DNA from: Mucilaginibacter terrae
GTDB lineage: Bacteria > Bacteroidota > Bacteroidia > Sphingobacteriales > Sphingobacteriaceae
Direction of reading: 5' to 3'
Length of the DNA: 64,000 nucleotides
Assembly: GCF_031951985.1 (NCBI RefSeq)
Contig: NZ_JAVLVU010000001.1
Location: 124,001-188,000, forward strand
Numbering within the stretch: position 1 is the stretch's first letter; each line of letters starts with the position of its first letter. The notes beneath the pieces are model-generated. The model did not search any database and was not told where the DNA came from. It was given only the letters and a program-made list of their open reading frames with translations. Both the position numbers and the translations under genes were made by a program. Shown here piece after piece: positions 25,921-34,994 of this stretch.

Positions 25921-27180
25921 TTAAAGTGAATGTCCTTTGCGCTTTTTTCTGCGCTTCCTTTGTTGTAATTTTCCGATTGCTGATAAGTCCTGATGCTCTT
26001 CGCTAAATAGTATATCAAGTACATTTGAATCATTGCTTGACATTTGATCCTCACTTAATATACTATTGCTTACCAGCGAACTTTTAGCGTCATGATGACC
26101 GTGTGCTTCGTTGTGATCATGTAAAATGGAATCGGCATTCAGGAAACGAGCCGTTAGCATTGTAGCGCTATACGCTTTTCCCAGGTCGCTTCCGTTGAAG
26201 ACAGCTTTTGAACGGTGATCAACAAACGTTAATCCGTATATCCGGCCTTCCTCATTTTGCCTGAAAACGACCTGTATATTTTGCGCATTTAAGTCTTTAG
26301 CGAATTTTGCTTTAGATGTTGGATTTAGTAATGCAACATCGATGGCCCTGACCAGTTGATCCTTCATTGGTTTGCGCAGGACTTCGTTTAGCCGAAAACG
26401 ATCCTCCAATGTTTTTAAGGTCGGTTTACCATAAATGCTGCTGGCCTTGATGGGTACTCCAAGTTTATTGCCTCGTTCATTGGTAACCCAATAAACTAAT
26501 CCGTTCTTCGCATACATCCTGGAATCTTTTGAGCCTCTGTCAGCCGTTACGTTTAATCGGTTCAATACTGCATTTAACTCGGGTAAACTGGTGAACTTGT
26601 AGGTTCGTAGCACCTCGTTGAGCATATTGGAGATCGACCGTTTTGTTTCAGATTTACCATAGATCACTTTTTCTAATGAAACCGGTATAGGCAGCTTGTG
26701 AGCGTTAGTTTGATCTTCGGCTTTAACTAGGTTGTAAGTTTGTTCTATCTGCTTACGTGACTGCTCGGAGGCCTTGTTGGCCAACAGGTGAAAACTGATC
26801 CGCTCGCCGTTGGCTTTAATATTGGTGGTAACAATATGCAAGTGCGGGTGTCCCGCGTCGTGATGCTGGTAAACGAGAAATGGTTGGCCGCCAAATCCCA
26901 AACCTTGTATGTAATCGTCCGCGATCTTTTGGAGCGTTATCCTATCCAGATTTTCGCCCACTGCAAAGTTCAATGAAACATGCAAGGTGTTTACGGCGGT
27001 ACGCTCATTACGATCTGCCAGGTCCGTTAAGCGGTTTAGCTTTTCGCTAAATGATAAAGCCGTGGGTTCCTTTAGATAGCCTTGCGCCATTATCAATTCC
27101 GCCTTATCCAGCCGCACTTTGTGCTCATTGTAATTTATTGCTCCGAGGATGCTTCGTCCGGTTTTGATTTTTGCGACCAT
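25921..27180 (-). CDS. mobB: Relaxase (MobB-like, HUH)
   Basis: 419 aa. N-terminal relaxase domain: AINYNEHKV with the conserved early region, then LHVSLNFAVGE, and the metal-binding His cluster HHDAGHPHLHIVTTNIK, equivalent to H106, H111, H113, H115 of the right copy. The enzyme nicks oriT and stays bound to the DNA 5' end through a Tyr. The gene starts inside the mobA end (46-bp overlap), as in the right ICE. The C-terminus (about 320-419) is variable between copies and ends in basic RKRRKKRKGHSL. Confidence 0.92.
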   Translation of the reverse strand: MVAKIKTGRSILGAINYNEHKVRLDKAELIMAQGYLKEPTALSFSEKLNRLTDLADRNERTAVNTLHVSLNFAVGENLDRITLQKIADDYIQGLGFGGQPFLVYQHHDAGHPHLHIVTTNIKANGERISFHLLANKASEQSRKQIEQTYNLVKAEDQTNAHKLPIPVSLEKVIYGKSETKRSISNMLNEVLRTYKFTSLPELNAVLNRLNVTADRGSKDSRMYAKNGLVYWVTNERGNKLGVPIKASSIYGKPTLKTLEDRFRLNEVLRKPMKDQLVRAIDVALLNPTSKAKFAKDLNAQNIQVVFRQNEEGRIYGLTFVDHRSKAVFNGSDLGKAYSATMLTARFLNADSILHDHNEAHGHHDAKSSLVSNSILSEDQMSSNDSNVLDILFSEEHQDLSAIGKLQQRKRRKKRKGHSL

Positions 27181-27557
27181 ATTTCTGAGAAGTTTTGCAT
27201 GCGGTCTTTGATCTGTGCTATCGCCGGGTCAACCTTTGAGCTTATGATAGACATTAAACTTAACCACAAGCGGTTATCAGCATCGCCATGGGCAGCATTT
27301 ATTTGCCGCACAGCCTGGTTTAAATTGTTACCAATTGCAGTGAGCTCCCTTCGTAATAAAGCGAGTTCCTCCAGCATATCATCCATTGATTTATCGCGGT
27401 AAATTATGGTCAGTGGTTTCTCCAATAACACGCACCTAATGTACTCGCTCATTTTTCGAAAACGGGTTTTTCTGAACCTCCGGTCAATCAATATGAACTC
27501 ACCTGGTTTAAACCTCGTCGTGATTTTTCTTTCGCGGTTTTCTTCTTCATTTTCCAT
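27135..27557 (-). CDS. mobA: MobA-like relaxosome accessory protein
   Basis: 140 aa from ATG 27557 (MENEEENRERKITTRF). An upstream start at 27725 is open only in this copy; the right ICE copy begins at the same MENEEEN. A basic RHH-like N-terminus (FKPGEF, KTRFRKMSEYIRCVLL) is followed by a helical MLEELALLRRELTAIGNNLNQAVRQ, the MobC/BfmA-type pattern of accessory nickase proteins that bind oriT. It overlaps the relaxase gene by 46 bp. The intergenic region just upstream carries the candidate oriT. Confidence 0.85.
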   Translation of the reverse strand: MENEEENRERKITTRFKPGEFILIDRRFRKTRFRKMSEYIRCVLLEKPLTIIYRDKSMDDMLEELALLRRELTAIGNNLNQAVRQINAAHGDADNRLWLSLMSIISSKVDPAIAQIKDRMQNFSEIWSQKSKPDEASSEQ

Positions 27558-27729
27558 AATGCAATCTTTTAAAATCCGACTTCGGAGGATTTTACATTCT
27601 CCCCGAACCGACTTTGGAGGAGAGGGCAAGATCCGTTTGTCCGACAAACGTTTATCTTGCTGATTGCTCAAAAATGCAATCTCGTCCATTTTCAAAGTCC
27701 TCGATTCGGATTTGTTCAACATCAATCAT
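27558..27729 (-). other. oriT: Candidate oriT region of left ICE
   Basis: 172 bp between the 106-aa gene and mobA, with hairpins conserved in the right ICE: TAAAATCC/GGATTTTA (27570-27594), a GC-rich stem (27599-27604 / 27619-27624) and CGTTTGTC-C-GACAAACG (27634-27650). In the right copy the last is CCGTTGTC-G-GACAACGG, with paired changes. Surrounding bases are also highly conserved though not coding on the right. Position beside mobA/relaxase makes oriT the likeliest role; the nick site is not identified. Confidence 0.6.
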
Positions 27730-28050
27730 TTACAATGATTCGCTGTAAAATGGAGACTGCCTAAACCTGCGTTTCACATTTTGCCGATAGTTGTAAATCC
27801 ATTCAGCAGCACATACCTTCCAATTGTAAATTGTAGCGCCGGTCGGCGTCTTCCACCCGCGACCGTCATGCTCATTGAAGAACTCGTTAGCCATTTCTCC
27901 TTCGCCTTTTTGGTCAAAGTAAATCAGCAAAACCTCCTTGTCGGGAGGCATGGTAGTTCCCAAGCCGTCGTGATTATGCACAGTATTTTTGCTGCTTTTC
28001 CTGACCTCCTTTGGCTGTCTCGGTACAGTGCGTTTGGCCTTGCGTTTCAT
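27730..28050 (-). CDS. Hypothetical protein of the mob operon
   Basis: 106 aa. Basic N-terminus (MKRKAKRTVPRQPKEVRKSS), then a compact domain with VLLIYFDQKGEGEMANEFF, WKTPTGATIYNWKVCAAEW and a basic C-terminus RRFRQSPFYSESL. It overlaps the HTH gene by 4 bp (ATGA). The right ICE homologue (57608-57928) is nearly identical. I do not recognise the family; charge and position suggest a DNA-binding relaxosome or excision accessory. Confidence 0.7.
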   Translation of the reverse strand: MKRKAKRTVPRQPKEVRKSSKNTVHNHDGLGTTMPPDKEVLLIYFDQKGEGEMANEFFNEHDGRGWKTPTGATIYNWKVCAAEWIYNYRQNVKRRFRQSPFYSESL

Positions 28051-28376
28051 GCCATCTTCATCTGATCGTTCAACTTACCGGAGGCCATAAGCTTTTCAAT
28101 TTCCTCGGAATTGTAGTAAGTGATACCGCCCAACTTCTTGAAAGGGATCAGCCCCTTATCTCGAAGATATTGCAGTTTGCTTTCGGACAGCCGGAGCATT
28201 TTTTTGATCTCAAAAGCTTTCAGCCACTGGTGGCCAGGCTGGCCGGATTGTTCCCTGAGCAACTTCTTAATGTCAACGATAAGCTGTTGCTTGAAGTCGA
28301 GCAAGTCCTGAACCGTGATGAGTTGATCACGGTTTACTTTAGAAAAGTCATGTTGGATTTCATTATGATTTGCCAT
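28047..28376 (-). CDS. Excisionase-like helix-turn-helix protein
   Basis: 109 aa. After a helical N-terminus, residues about 50-95 form a MerR/Xis-type HTH: AFEIKKMLRLSESKLQYL, then DKGLIPFKKLGGITYYNSEEIEKLM. It begins the mob operon 50 bp downstream of the ICE operator-like motif. The right ICE copy has only two or three substitutions. It could regulate excision or the mob operon, or be a directionality factor. The strong conservation compared with neighbouring defence genes shows it belongs to the ICE backbone. Confidence 0.8.
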   Translation of the reverse strand: MANHNEIQHDFSKVNRDQLITVQDLLDFKQQLIVDIKKLLREQSGQPGHQWLKAFEIKKMLRLSESKLQYLRDKGLIPFKKLGGITYYNSEEIEKLMASGKLNDQMKMA

Positions 28377-28425
28377 AGCTTAAAATTTAGCAACAGCAAA
28401 TGTCAAGAACTGCAAAATAAATTTA

Positions 28426-28449
28426 TCACACCTCATGTATAAGGTAGGA
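28426..28449 (-). promoter_or_regulatory. ICE operator-like motif, left mob operon
   Basis: On the minus strand: CCTACCT, TATACA, TGAGGTGTGAT. It lies 36 nt upstream of TTTG (28400-28397), which sits in a GACATTTG -7-like box, and 50 bp before the HTH start. The right mob operon has the same layout (57209-57233). Confidence 0.6.
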
Positions 28450-28521
28450 TGTTTTATACTCAAAATCTTATCTGACATTACATGGATCGGTAAAAGTTTA
28501 ATCCCTCATAAGACATTTTTA

Positions 28522-28529
28522 TATCTTTG
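28522..28529 (+). promoter_or_regulatory. -7 box (TATCTTTG) of left HsdMS-ATPase operon
   Basis: An exact TAnnTTTG box on the plus strand, 133 bp before the ATPase start, with a TTT at 28497-28499 in the -33 area. It reads away from the mob operon, which starts on the other strand. Confidence 0.5.
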
Positions 28530-28662
28530 TTGGCATTGCACTATTGTAAGGCTCAAATTAACTGTGGTAACCCTTGATTATAGGCACTGGACTTGCGTGT
28601 GGTCAATTAATAACGGAGGTCTAAAACCTGTTAACCCTCAGTCGTAAAAAACTATAACTCAC

Positions 28663-30177
28663 TTGATGAACTCTATTGGCTTTAAAAATTTTCGTCGCTT
28701 TCGCGATTTTGTTCCCATTGAATACAATAGCATTACCTTTTTGGTAGGTAGAAACAACTCTGGTAAATCGACATTGGTTAAAGCCTTATTGCTAATCATC
28801 GACTACGTTAAATCTGATGACATATCGATTTTTTCTTTCAATCAACAAAACCTTGAAGAAACTAATATATCAACCTATGGCCGAGCAAAGTCAAAACATG
28901 CAGTTGATGATTACATCACTTTTTATTTTTCGCAAGGTTCTTTTGAGTTTAAGTTAACAGTAAGTGGGGATAATGATAACACAACAGTTGGAGTCAATGA
29001 GTTTGAAATTCGCGATATGAAAGCAGGATTCTGCTTTAACGTGCGGCCAAGGGAATATTCAATCAGTATTTCAAACTATGTCGACCAACAAAATTTGTCG
29101 ATCGATGAGGAGGATAAGCTGTTAAGCGAATTAGCGGAAAATGAAAAAGATTTAGTTCTTGCCTTGAGTTCCATAACTCAGAAAACTAGCCAAGAATACA
29201 TTCAAAAAAATGGTGATCTTATTTCATTAAGAAAAAGGATATCAACAATTAAAGCTGCAAAAAAAAGGGAGCAATCACAAGGCAATTTCCAGCTTCAAAC
29301 CCACTATAAGGGCACAGAAATCCAGGAAATATTGCAAGAAGCAATTCAAGATTTTTCAGCTGATTATGATGTGCAATATCGAGAGATTCAACGCGGTAAA
29401 AAGGCAAAAGCTACTTTTGAAGGATTCAAAGCTTTTAAGGATAATAAATTCAAGGTTGAACGGTCAGTTGACGATTTTTTGCAATTCAGGAAAGAAGTAC
29501 AGAACATTTATTTAGGTGCTTCTTTGAATAAACAGTCCGCACTCTTCTCGATAAGGGATAAATCAAACCCCCTATCACAATCTATACATGAATTTAAACA
29601 ATTAGGAGTTGACAAGAACCCGAATGGCGCAGCCTATCAATTTGTGTTGAAATGGATGGGTGAAGAGTTCTTTGCAATAGGCGAATCTTTTGATGTAATC
29701 ATGCACGCTGGTGAGGCATACGAATTAATCATTTCAGAAGGTGATTTGACCATACATCTCGCTGACAAAGGAATGGGGTCAATTCAAATTATGTTGCTTT
29801 TAATCAGGTTAAGCACCATCATCTTTAAGCAACAAATTGACCAACACTTGTATACAGTGATCATCGAGGAGCCAGAGTTAAATCTTCATCCGGCATTTCA
29901 AAGCAAACTTTCCTTTTTGTTTTATGATGTAAGCATAAATCATGGAATTAATTTCATCGTCGAAACACATTCTGAATATATGATCCGCAAAACGCAGGTA
30001 ATTGTTAACGAAAATGAATTTACAGATACTGACAGTCGTAATCCTTTTTCGGTTTTATATTTTGACATGGATTCTACACAATGGAAAATGAATTACCGTG
30101 CAGATGGTAAATTTATCGAAGAATTTGGGAGTGGATTTTTTGATGAAACCCGTAAACTCGTAAAAAAAATCCTTTAA
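28663..30177 (+). CDS. AAA/ABC-type ATPase of HsdMS-linked operon
   Basis: 504 aa (starts MMNSIGFKNFRRF). Walker A GRNNSGKST at residues 29-37, a long helical insertion (about 140-300), a DKGMGS signature-like segment near residues 368-373, Walker B YTVIIEEPELNLHP (about 397-410) and the H-loop-like ETHSEY (434-439). This is the OLD/SMC-like ATPase class common in phage-defence systems; no TOPRIM domain is visible at the C-terminus. It is separated from the 336-aa gene by 4 bp, and HsdM and HsdS follow in the same direction. It is likely the sensor/motor subunit of that module. Confidence 0.8.
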   Translation: MMNSIGFKNFRRFRDFVPIEYNSITFLVGRNNSGKSTLVKALLLIIDYVKSDDISIFSFNQQNLEETNISTYGRAKSKHAVDDYITFYFSQGSFEFKLTVSGDNDNTTVGVNEFEIRDMKAGFCFNVRPREYSISISNYVDQQNLSIDEEDKLLSELAENEKDLVLALSSITQKTSQEYIQKNGDLISLRKRISTIKAAKKREQSQGNFQLQTHYKGTEIQEILQEAIQDFSADYDVQYREIQRGKKAKATFEGFKAFKDNKFKVERSVDDFLQFRKEVQNIYLGASLNKQSALFSIRDKSNPLSQSIHEFKQLGVDKNPNGAAYQFVLKWMGEEFFAIGESFDVIMHAGEAYELIISEGDLTIHLADKGMGSIQIMLLLIRLSTIIFKQQIDQHLYTVIIEEPELNLHPAFQSKLSFLFYDVSINHGINFIVETHSEYMIRKTQVIVNENEFTDTDSRNPFSVLYFDMDSTQWKMNYRADGKFIEEFGSGFFDETRKLVKKIL

Positions 30178-30181
30178 ATCC

Positions 30182-31192
30182 ATGATTGTATACTTTGATA
30201 AAGCAAACTATATACAATATTTAAAAACAGTTGATGACGTTAGTGAAGGTCCAGATACTTTGCGAATGCTTAAAAATCAATTGAGTGTTCACCTTAACTT
30301 TAAGATTGAGGATTTAGATGAGTATGAGCAAATTTTACTTGAAGAATTTCAATCAGGTGTCTCAGCTCACTTTAAATTTACATTGGGCGATGATAGAATC
30401 GTTCGCCCGATTAAGAAAGAAAATTTGCCTTCAAAAAATGGTATTTACTTACTAGATGACGCAAATCTTAGCTTGTTAAAAAAACAACATACTGTAGTTG
30501 CTGGAGGCGTTGGTGAAGAAATAGGCGCACTGAATACTCTAATAATTGACATTGATTATTCTTTTCATTCAGAGAGGGTTATAGGAAAGGACATTACAAA
30601 CACAAATCATCTCAATATTTTGGGTTTGCCTTTTTCAACCCTTGTCGTAGTTGATAGATATATATTCAAAGGACCGGAGGTAGGTGGGAATTTAGGATTA
30701 TACCAATACAATCTAGATTTAATACTAAAAAACGCGTTCACAAATAAACAAGGTTATTCACGGCTCATCTTCATATACCAAGTAAATACTAAGGTCGCCA
30801 ACTCTAGCCCTTACTATGACGAGGGCCCGGATTTGGAAAAGCTTACAACGAAAATCAAAAAAGTTACGCATAAACATTGCCCTGCACCAGAGCTTTATTT
30901 TATCGGTGTTCCGTCAGGGGTCATTGATGATGAACATGATAGATTTATCATTTCAAACTATCTAAGAATAAAGAGCGGAGATACTTTAATTTATTTTGAC
31001 TCATCCGGTGTAGTAAAGACAAATAGCAAAACCGTTGACTTTTACTCATTGGGCAACAAAAATTATAGGGATGTTAATGAAATCATTCTAAACAAGATAT
31101 CAAGAATTATTGAAGAAACACTTGATAAACATCCAAGATATTCGAAGGTGCCACACGGGACTCAATCAAAAGAAGTTATTAATTTTAATTAA
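30182..31192 (+). CDS. Unknown partner of the AAA ATPase
   Basis: 336 aa, not recognised. It has a central beta-rich region with VVAGGVGEEIGALNTLIIDID (about 105-125), DRYIFKGPE at 158-166 and HDRFIISNYLRIKSGD at 252-267. Paired Asp-Arg and His-Asp-Arg motifs in such segments can mark a nuclease-like active site, but this is only suggestive. It begins 4 bp after the ATPase stop and is followed by hsdM after 38 bp. Occupying the place of a restriction effector in an operon without HsdR, it is a candidate effector. Confidence 0.6.
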   Translation: MIVYFDKANYIQYLKTVDDVSEGPDTLRMLKNQLSVHLNFKIEDLDEYEQILLEEFQSGVSAHFKFTLGDDRIVRPIKKENLPSKNGIYLLDDANLSLLKKQHTVVAGGVGEEIGALNTLIIDIDYSFHSERVIGKDITNTNHLNILGLPFSTLVVVDRYIFKGPEVGGNLGLYQYNLDLILKNAFTNKQGYSRLIFIYQVNTKVANSSPYYDEGPDLEKLTTKIKKVTHKHCPAPELYFIGVPSGVIDDEHDRFIISNYLRIKSGDTLIYFDSSGVVKTNSKTVDFYSLGNKNYRDVNEIILNKISRIIEETLDKHPRYSKVPHGTQSKEVINFN

Positions 31193-31230
31193 AATATGAA
31201 AGTGCATTGGTGTTCTAATGCGATAAGGTA

Positions 31231-33018
31231 ATGAAGAGACTAACGCCAAAGGTAGATGTATCATTCATCTTTCAAATTACTGATAGGGTTTTATGGAATG
31301 TTTTCAAAAAAAATGAAATTGGAGATGTCCTACTTCCATTTATCGTGATTAGAAGGTTAGATTGTATGTTAGAACCGGTAAACACTAAGGTGCACGATAA
31401 ATATGATAATATCAAAAACTTTGAGAGCAACGAAAATATTGACTTTCAACTTAGAAAAGCCGCAGGAGGACTGCAGTTTTACAATGTATCAAAACATACG
31501 CTTGAATCCCTCAGGGCATTTCCAAGAAATATAGAGATTGACTTTATAAATTACTTAGATGGATTTAATCTAGAAGTTAGAGAAATACTAGAAAACTTTC
31601 AATTCGAGAAAATAATAGGGAGACTCATTAAAAATAAATTGCTATATCAAATGATTGATGCAATTTGTCAGGTTGATTTACATTTAAATAATGTTGACAA
31701 CCATACAATGGGGTACATTTTCGAAGAACTTATTCGAATATCAAATGAACAAAGCAATGAAACCGCTGGTGAGCATTTTACTCCCAGAGACGTAATTGAT
31801 CTTATGGTTAACATTGTATTCAGTACCGAAAAACGCAGACTAACCCAGCCAGGAACACAAATTTCTATTTATGATCCTACCATGGGTACAGGCGGAATGG
31901 TCAATCTCGCAAAGAAATATATTCTCGAAGAAATTTGTTCCTCGTCTATTAATAAACCTGAGGTAAATACATATGGACAGGAAATTAATGAACAATCATA
32001 TGCCATAGCGAAATCCGAAGCCTTAATTACTGGTGAAAATTCGGATAATATTCGCCATGGAAATACCTTTACTGAAGATCGCTTCCAAAATAAATTCTTT
32101 GATTACATATTTGCTAATCCGCCTTATGGTGTCACTTGGAGTAAAGATGCTGATTTCATTAGAAATGAAAGCGTAATGCACTCCGGAAGATTTTTTGCTG
32201 GGTTGCCCTCAATAAGTGATGGACAACTGTTATTTATTCAACATATGATTAGCAAAATGTCTCCAGCTGGATGTCGAATGGCAGTTGTTACAAACGCATC
32301 ACCGCTTTTCAGTGGCAACGCGGGTAGCGGTGAAAGCGATATAAGGAAGTGGTTGATTACTAATGACTTTCTTGAATGTATAATTGCTTTGCCGAAAGAT
32401 TTATTCTACAATACGGGCATCAATACTTATTTATGGTTTTTTAATAATAAAAAATCTAAAATACGCGAAGGTAAAGTTCAGCTCATCAACGCAAATGTCG
32501 CTGATAATTCAGATACTAATGTGATTGGATTCTCTAGACCAGAAAAGAGAAGCTTAGGCAACAAGCGAAATCGAATCGAACCTTTCCATGTTGAGAGGCT
32601 GTTGGAGATTTATTCCAAATTTGAAGAGGACGAGCATTGTAAAATTTACAATAATGAATTCTTTGGTTATTACCAAATTGTTGTCGAGCAGCCGAAGTAT
32701 AGTGTTACTGGTGACAAGGTAATTGAAAAAAATGGCCGGATAAAGGCAGATCCGAAAAAGCGAATAAAAGAGATTGTGCCTTTAAATACTGATATAGATA
32801 ATTACGTAAAAAAAGAAATATTGCCATATTTTCCAGATGCTTACATTGATTATGATCGAACAAGAATTGGATATGAAATCAACTTTACCAAGTATTTTTA
32901 TAAATTTAAACAAGTAAGGCCGTCAAAAGAAATTAAAGCGGAGATTGAAGCAATTGAGTTTGGCAATAAAGATCAGGCTGGAATTCAAGAATTATTGAGG
33001 AATTTACTCAAAGCATAA
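31231..33018 (+). CDS. hsdM: Type I modification methyltransferase (HsdM)
   Basis: 595 aa. The N-terminal helical HsdM domain runs to about residue 170. The N6-adenine methyltransferase domain has the SAM motif DPTMGTGG (215-222) and the catalytic NPPY (296-299), preceded by ETAGEHFTPRDVIDLM. A C-terminal extension continues to residue 595. The stop overlaps the hsdS start as TAATG. The gene codes for a complete-looking enzyme. There is no HsdR gene on either side: upstream are the ATPase and the 336-aa gene, downstream only hsdS and then converging genes. Confidence 0.92.
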   Translation: MKRLTPKVDVSFIFQITDRVLWNVFKKNEIGDVLLPFIVIRRLDCMLEPVNTKVHDKYDNIKNFESNENIDFQLRKAAGGLQFYNVSKHTLESLRAFPRNIEIDFINYLDGFNLEVREILENFQFEKIIGRLIKNKLLYQMIDAICQVDLHLNNVDNHTMGYIFEELIRISNEQSNETAGEHFTPRDVIDLMVNIVFSTEKRRLTQPGTQISIYDPTMGTGGMVNLAKKYILEEICSSSINKPEVNTYGQEINEQSYAIAKSEALITGENSDNIRHGNTFTEDRFQNKFFDYIFANPPYGVTWSKDADFIRNESVMHSGRFFAGLPSISDGQLLFIQHMISKMSPAGCRMAVVTNASPLFSGNAGSGESDIRKWLITNDFLECIIALPKDLFYNTGINTYLWFFNNKKSKIREGKVQLINANVADNSDTNVIGFSRPEKRSLGNKRNRIEPFHVERLLEIYSKFEEDEHCKIYNNEFFGYYQIVVEQPKYSVTGDKVIEKNGRIKADPKKRIKEIVPLNTDIDNYVKKEILPYFPDAYIDYDRTRIGYEINFTKYFYKFKQVRPSKEIKAEIEAIEFGNKDQAGIQELLRNLLKA

Positions 33019-34307
33019 TGGTAGATAACAATAATATAATTACTTCAAATCGATCTCCAAGATTTCGTCAAGATTGGAAATTTGCTAAATTGAAAAATGT
33101 GGCGCAGGTAAATTTTAGTACAGTAGACCGTCATGAATATGATAGTGAAAATTCCGTTGCTGTTTGCCACTATCCTCAAGCTTATAAAAATGAAATAATT
33201 AGCCAATCAACTATTTTGTCTTCAGGGACCTGTACTGACAATGAAAAAAGTCAGTATTTATTAAAAAGAGGTAGAATAATTTTAACAAAAGATTCCGAGA
33301 GTGCTGAAGATATTGGTATTGCAACTTACATTAGTGAAGATATACCTAATGCTGTTTGCGGATATCACTTGGCATTGATTGTTCCTGATGAAAACCTTGT
33401 TGATCCACTATTCTTATTTTGGTACTTAAAATCCCAAAAGGTAAGGTATTACTTTACGATAAACGCTAATGGCGTAACAAGATTTGGATTAAGTAAATCG
33501 GCAATTCAAAACGTTGAAGTTCCGCTTCCGCCGTTAGAAGAACAAAAGTTTTTAGGTACTTACCTATTAGAAAAAATAAAAAACTGTGACGAGATTCTTA
33601 AAGGTAAAGAGACAATTATTTCTTTACTAAGGGAAAAAAAGTTTTCATTGATAACTGAAGCTGTAACAAAAGGACTTAACAAAAATGTGTTACTGAAAGA
33701 AAGCAGCCAAGCTTGGCTAGGCCGAGTACCTAAACATTGGAACCTGAAGAAAAATAAGTTCCTTTTTAAGATAAAGAAGAATATCGCGGGAGAATTAGGG
33801 TATAACGTCTTGTCTGTCACTCAAAAAGGAATTAAAATTAAGAATATCAATAGTAATAAAGGTCAAATCTCATTTGACTATAGCAAATACCAATTAGTTG
33901 AACCTGGAGATTTTATTATGAATCATATGGATTTACTAACTGGATATATTGATATTTCCAAATGGAGTGGCGTGACAAGTCCTGATTATCGAGTCTTTTA
34001 TGTAATTGATAACAATTCTTGTAACAAATACTACTTATATCTCTTCCAGCTTTGTTACATAAATAAAATCTTTTATGGGTTAGGCCAGGGGGTATCACAA
34101 CTTGGAAGATGGCGAATGCCCAGCCATGAATTCAATGATTTTATTGTACCAAGTCCTCCACTTTTTGAGCAAGTTGAAATTGTAGAATACCTCGATAACC
34201 TTACTGGCAACATTGATGCTTTAATAGTTCAGGAATTAGCGACAATTGATTTACTAAATGAGTACCGCACTTCAATTATAAGCGAATCGTATTCACGAAA
34301 TGATTAA
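33018..34307 (+). CDS. hsdS: Type I specificity subunit (HsdS)
   Basis: 429 aa with the two-domain plan: a first target-recognition domain (about 15-150), a conserved helical spacer with PLPPLEEQKFLGTYL (about 173-187), a second TRD starting WLGRVPKHWNLKK (about 232), and a closing spacer VPSPPLFEQVEIVEYL. It overlaps hsdM and should determine the bipartite methylation site. The two TRDs are unlike those of the right ICE HsdS. It ends 18 bp before the converging HEPN gene, with no obvious terminator. Confidence 0.9.
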   Translation: MVDNNNIITSNRSPRFRQDWKFAKLKNVAQVNFSTVDRHEYDSENSVAVCHYPQAYKNEIISQSTILSSGTCTDNEKSQYLLKRGRIILTKDSESAEDIGIATYISEDIPNAVCGYHLALIVPDENLVDPLFLFWYLKSQKVRYYFTINANGVTRFGLSKSAIQNVEVPLPPLEEQKFLGTYLLEKIKNCDEILKGKETIISLLREKKFSLITEAVTKGLNKNVLLKESSQAWLGRVPKHWNLKKNKFLFKIKKNIAGELGYNVLSVTQKGIKIKNINSNKGQISFDYSKYQLVEPGDFIMNHMDLLTGYIDISKWSGVTSPDYRVFYVIDNNSCNKYYLYLFQLCYINKIFYGLGQGVSQLGRWRMPSHEFNDFIVPSPPLFEQVEIVEYLDNLTGNIDALIVQELATIDLLNEYRTSIISESYSRND

Positions 34308-34325
34308 ATTAATGTTGAAATTATA

Positions 34326-34994
34326 TCAGGCTTTGAAGCTCAGATCATGAATAAACCCATTTTTCAATCGTTCGAAAACCTCGTCCATTAATAATTCAAC
34401 AATGGCTATTGCCCTAGATACGTCATCCGTGGTAACAACTATTGCATTGTTGCCATGGGCAATATCATTTCTTATTTTTAATAAAAATCTATCCAATTCA
34501 ATTGCAATTGAATATCGCGGTCTGAGATAGTCAGGAATTGGTGTAAGATTGAAACTTGCTAGTATATCATTTAGGACATCAAAGCCCACATTGCTTTTTG
34601 TGTCCACGATTGGACTTATTTGAAAAGATTCACTATTAATTATTTGTTGCAATTTAGAAATCATTGCTACTTTCTTATTAAGCTCTGATGGGTATTTTTT
34701 TAGCTGCTTAACTCTTAATTCTAAATTGTAAATCTTAAGGGAATCGCAATATTCTTCCATTCGAAGATTCAGCCTATTTATTTCCCTTACATATGTTTGA
34801 AATGTGGTTTGAATAAATCCCTCCCAAACAGAATAAATGATAGGAAAGGAATAGTTAAGGAAATATTGTTGGTCATTGGCGTTTAAGGAGTTTCGTAGAT
34901 GAAATGTTTTCGTTTGTAAAAGAAGCTCCTTTCTTTCAATGATATCAGCTTGAATGTCGTTTTCCAAATTGGAAGCGATTCCATTACTATTCAT
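34326..34994 (-). CDS. HEPN-domain protein (MAE_28990-like)
   Basis: About 222 aa from ATG 34994 (MNSNGIASN), which overlaps the DUF262 stop by 8 nt; a start at 35057 would overlap it by 71. The alpha-helical protein carries RNDIAHG near its C-terminus, the Rx4H pattern of HEPN ribonucleases, and an early YSVWEGFIQTTF segment typical of the MAE_28990/MAE_18760 group. HEPN RNases are common toxic effectors. With the DUF262 gene directly upstream it likely forms a two-gene defence pair. Confidence 0.75.
   Translation of the reverse strand: MNSNGIASNLENDIQADIIERKELLLQTKTFHLRNSLNANDQQYFLNYSFPIIYSVWEGFIQTTFQTYVREINRLNLRMEEYCDSLKIYNLELRVKQLKKYPSELNKKVAMISKLQQIINSESFQISPIVDTKSNVGFDVLNDILASFNLTPIPDYLRPRYSIAIELDRFLLKIRNDIAHGNNAIVVTTDDVSRAIAIVELLMDEVFERLKNGFIHDLSFKA

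Noticed and set aside
25911-26054. Longer N-terminus of left coupling protein
   Set aside because: It would lie inside the relaxase gene, and the right copy begins at MQTGENEQ with no such extension.
27558-27725. N-terminal extension of left MobA-like protein
   Set aside because: Stops interrupt the equivalent region on the right; the conservation is of hairpins, not codons.
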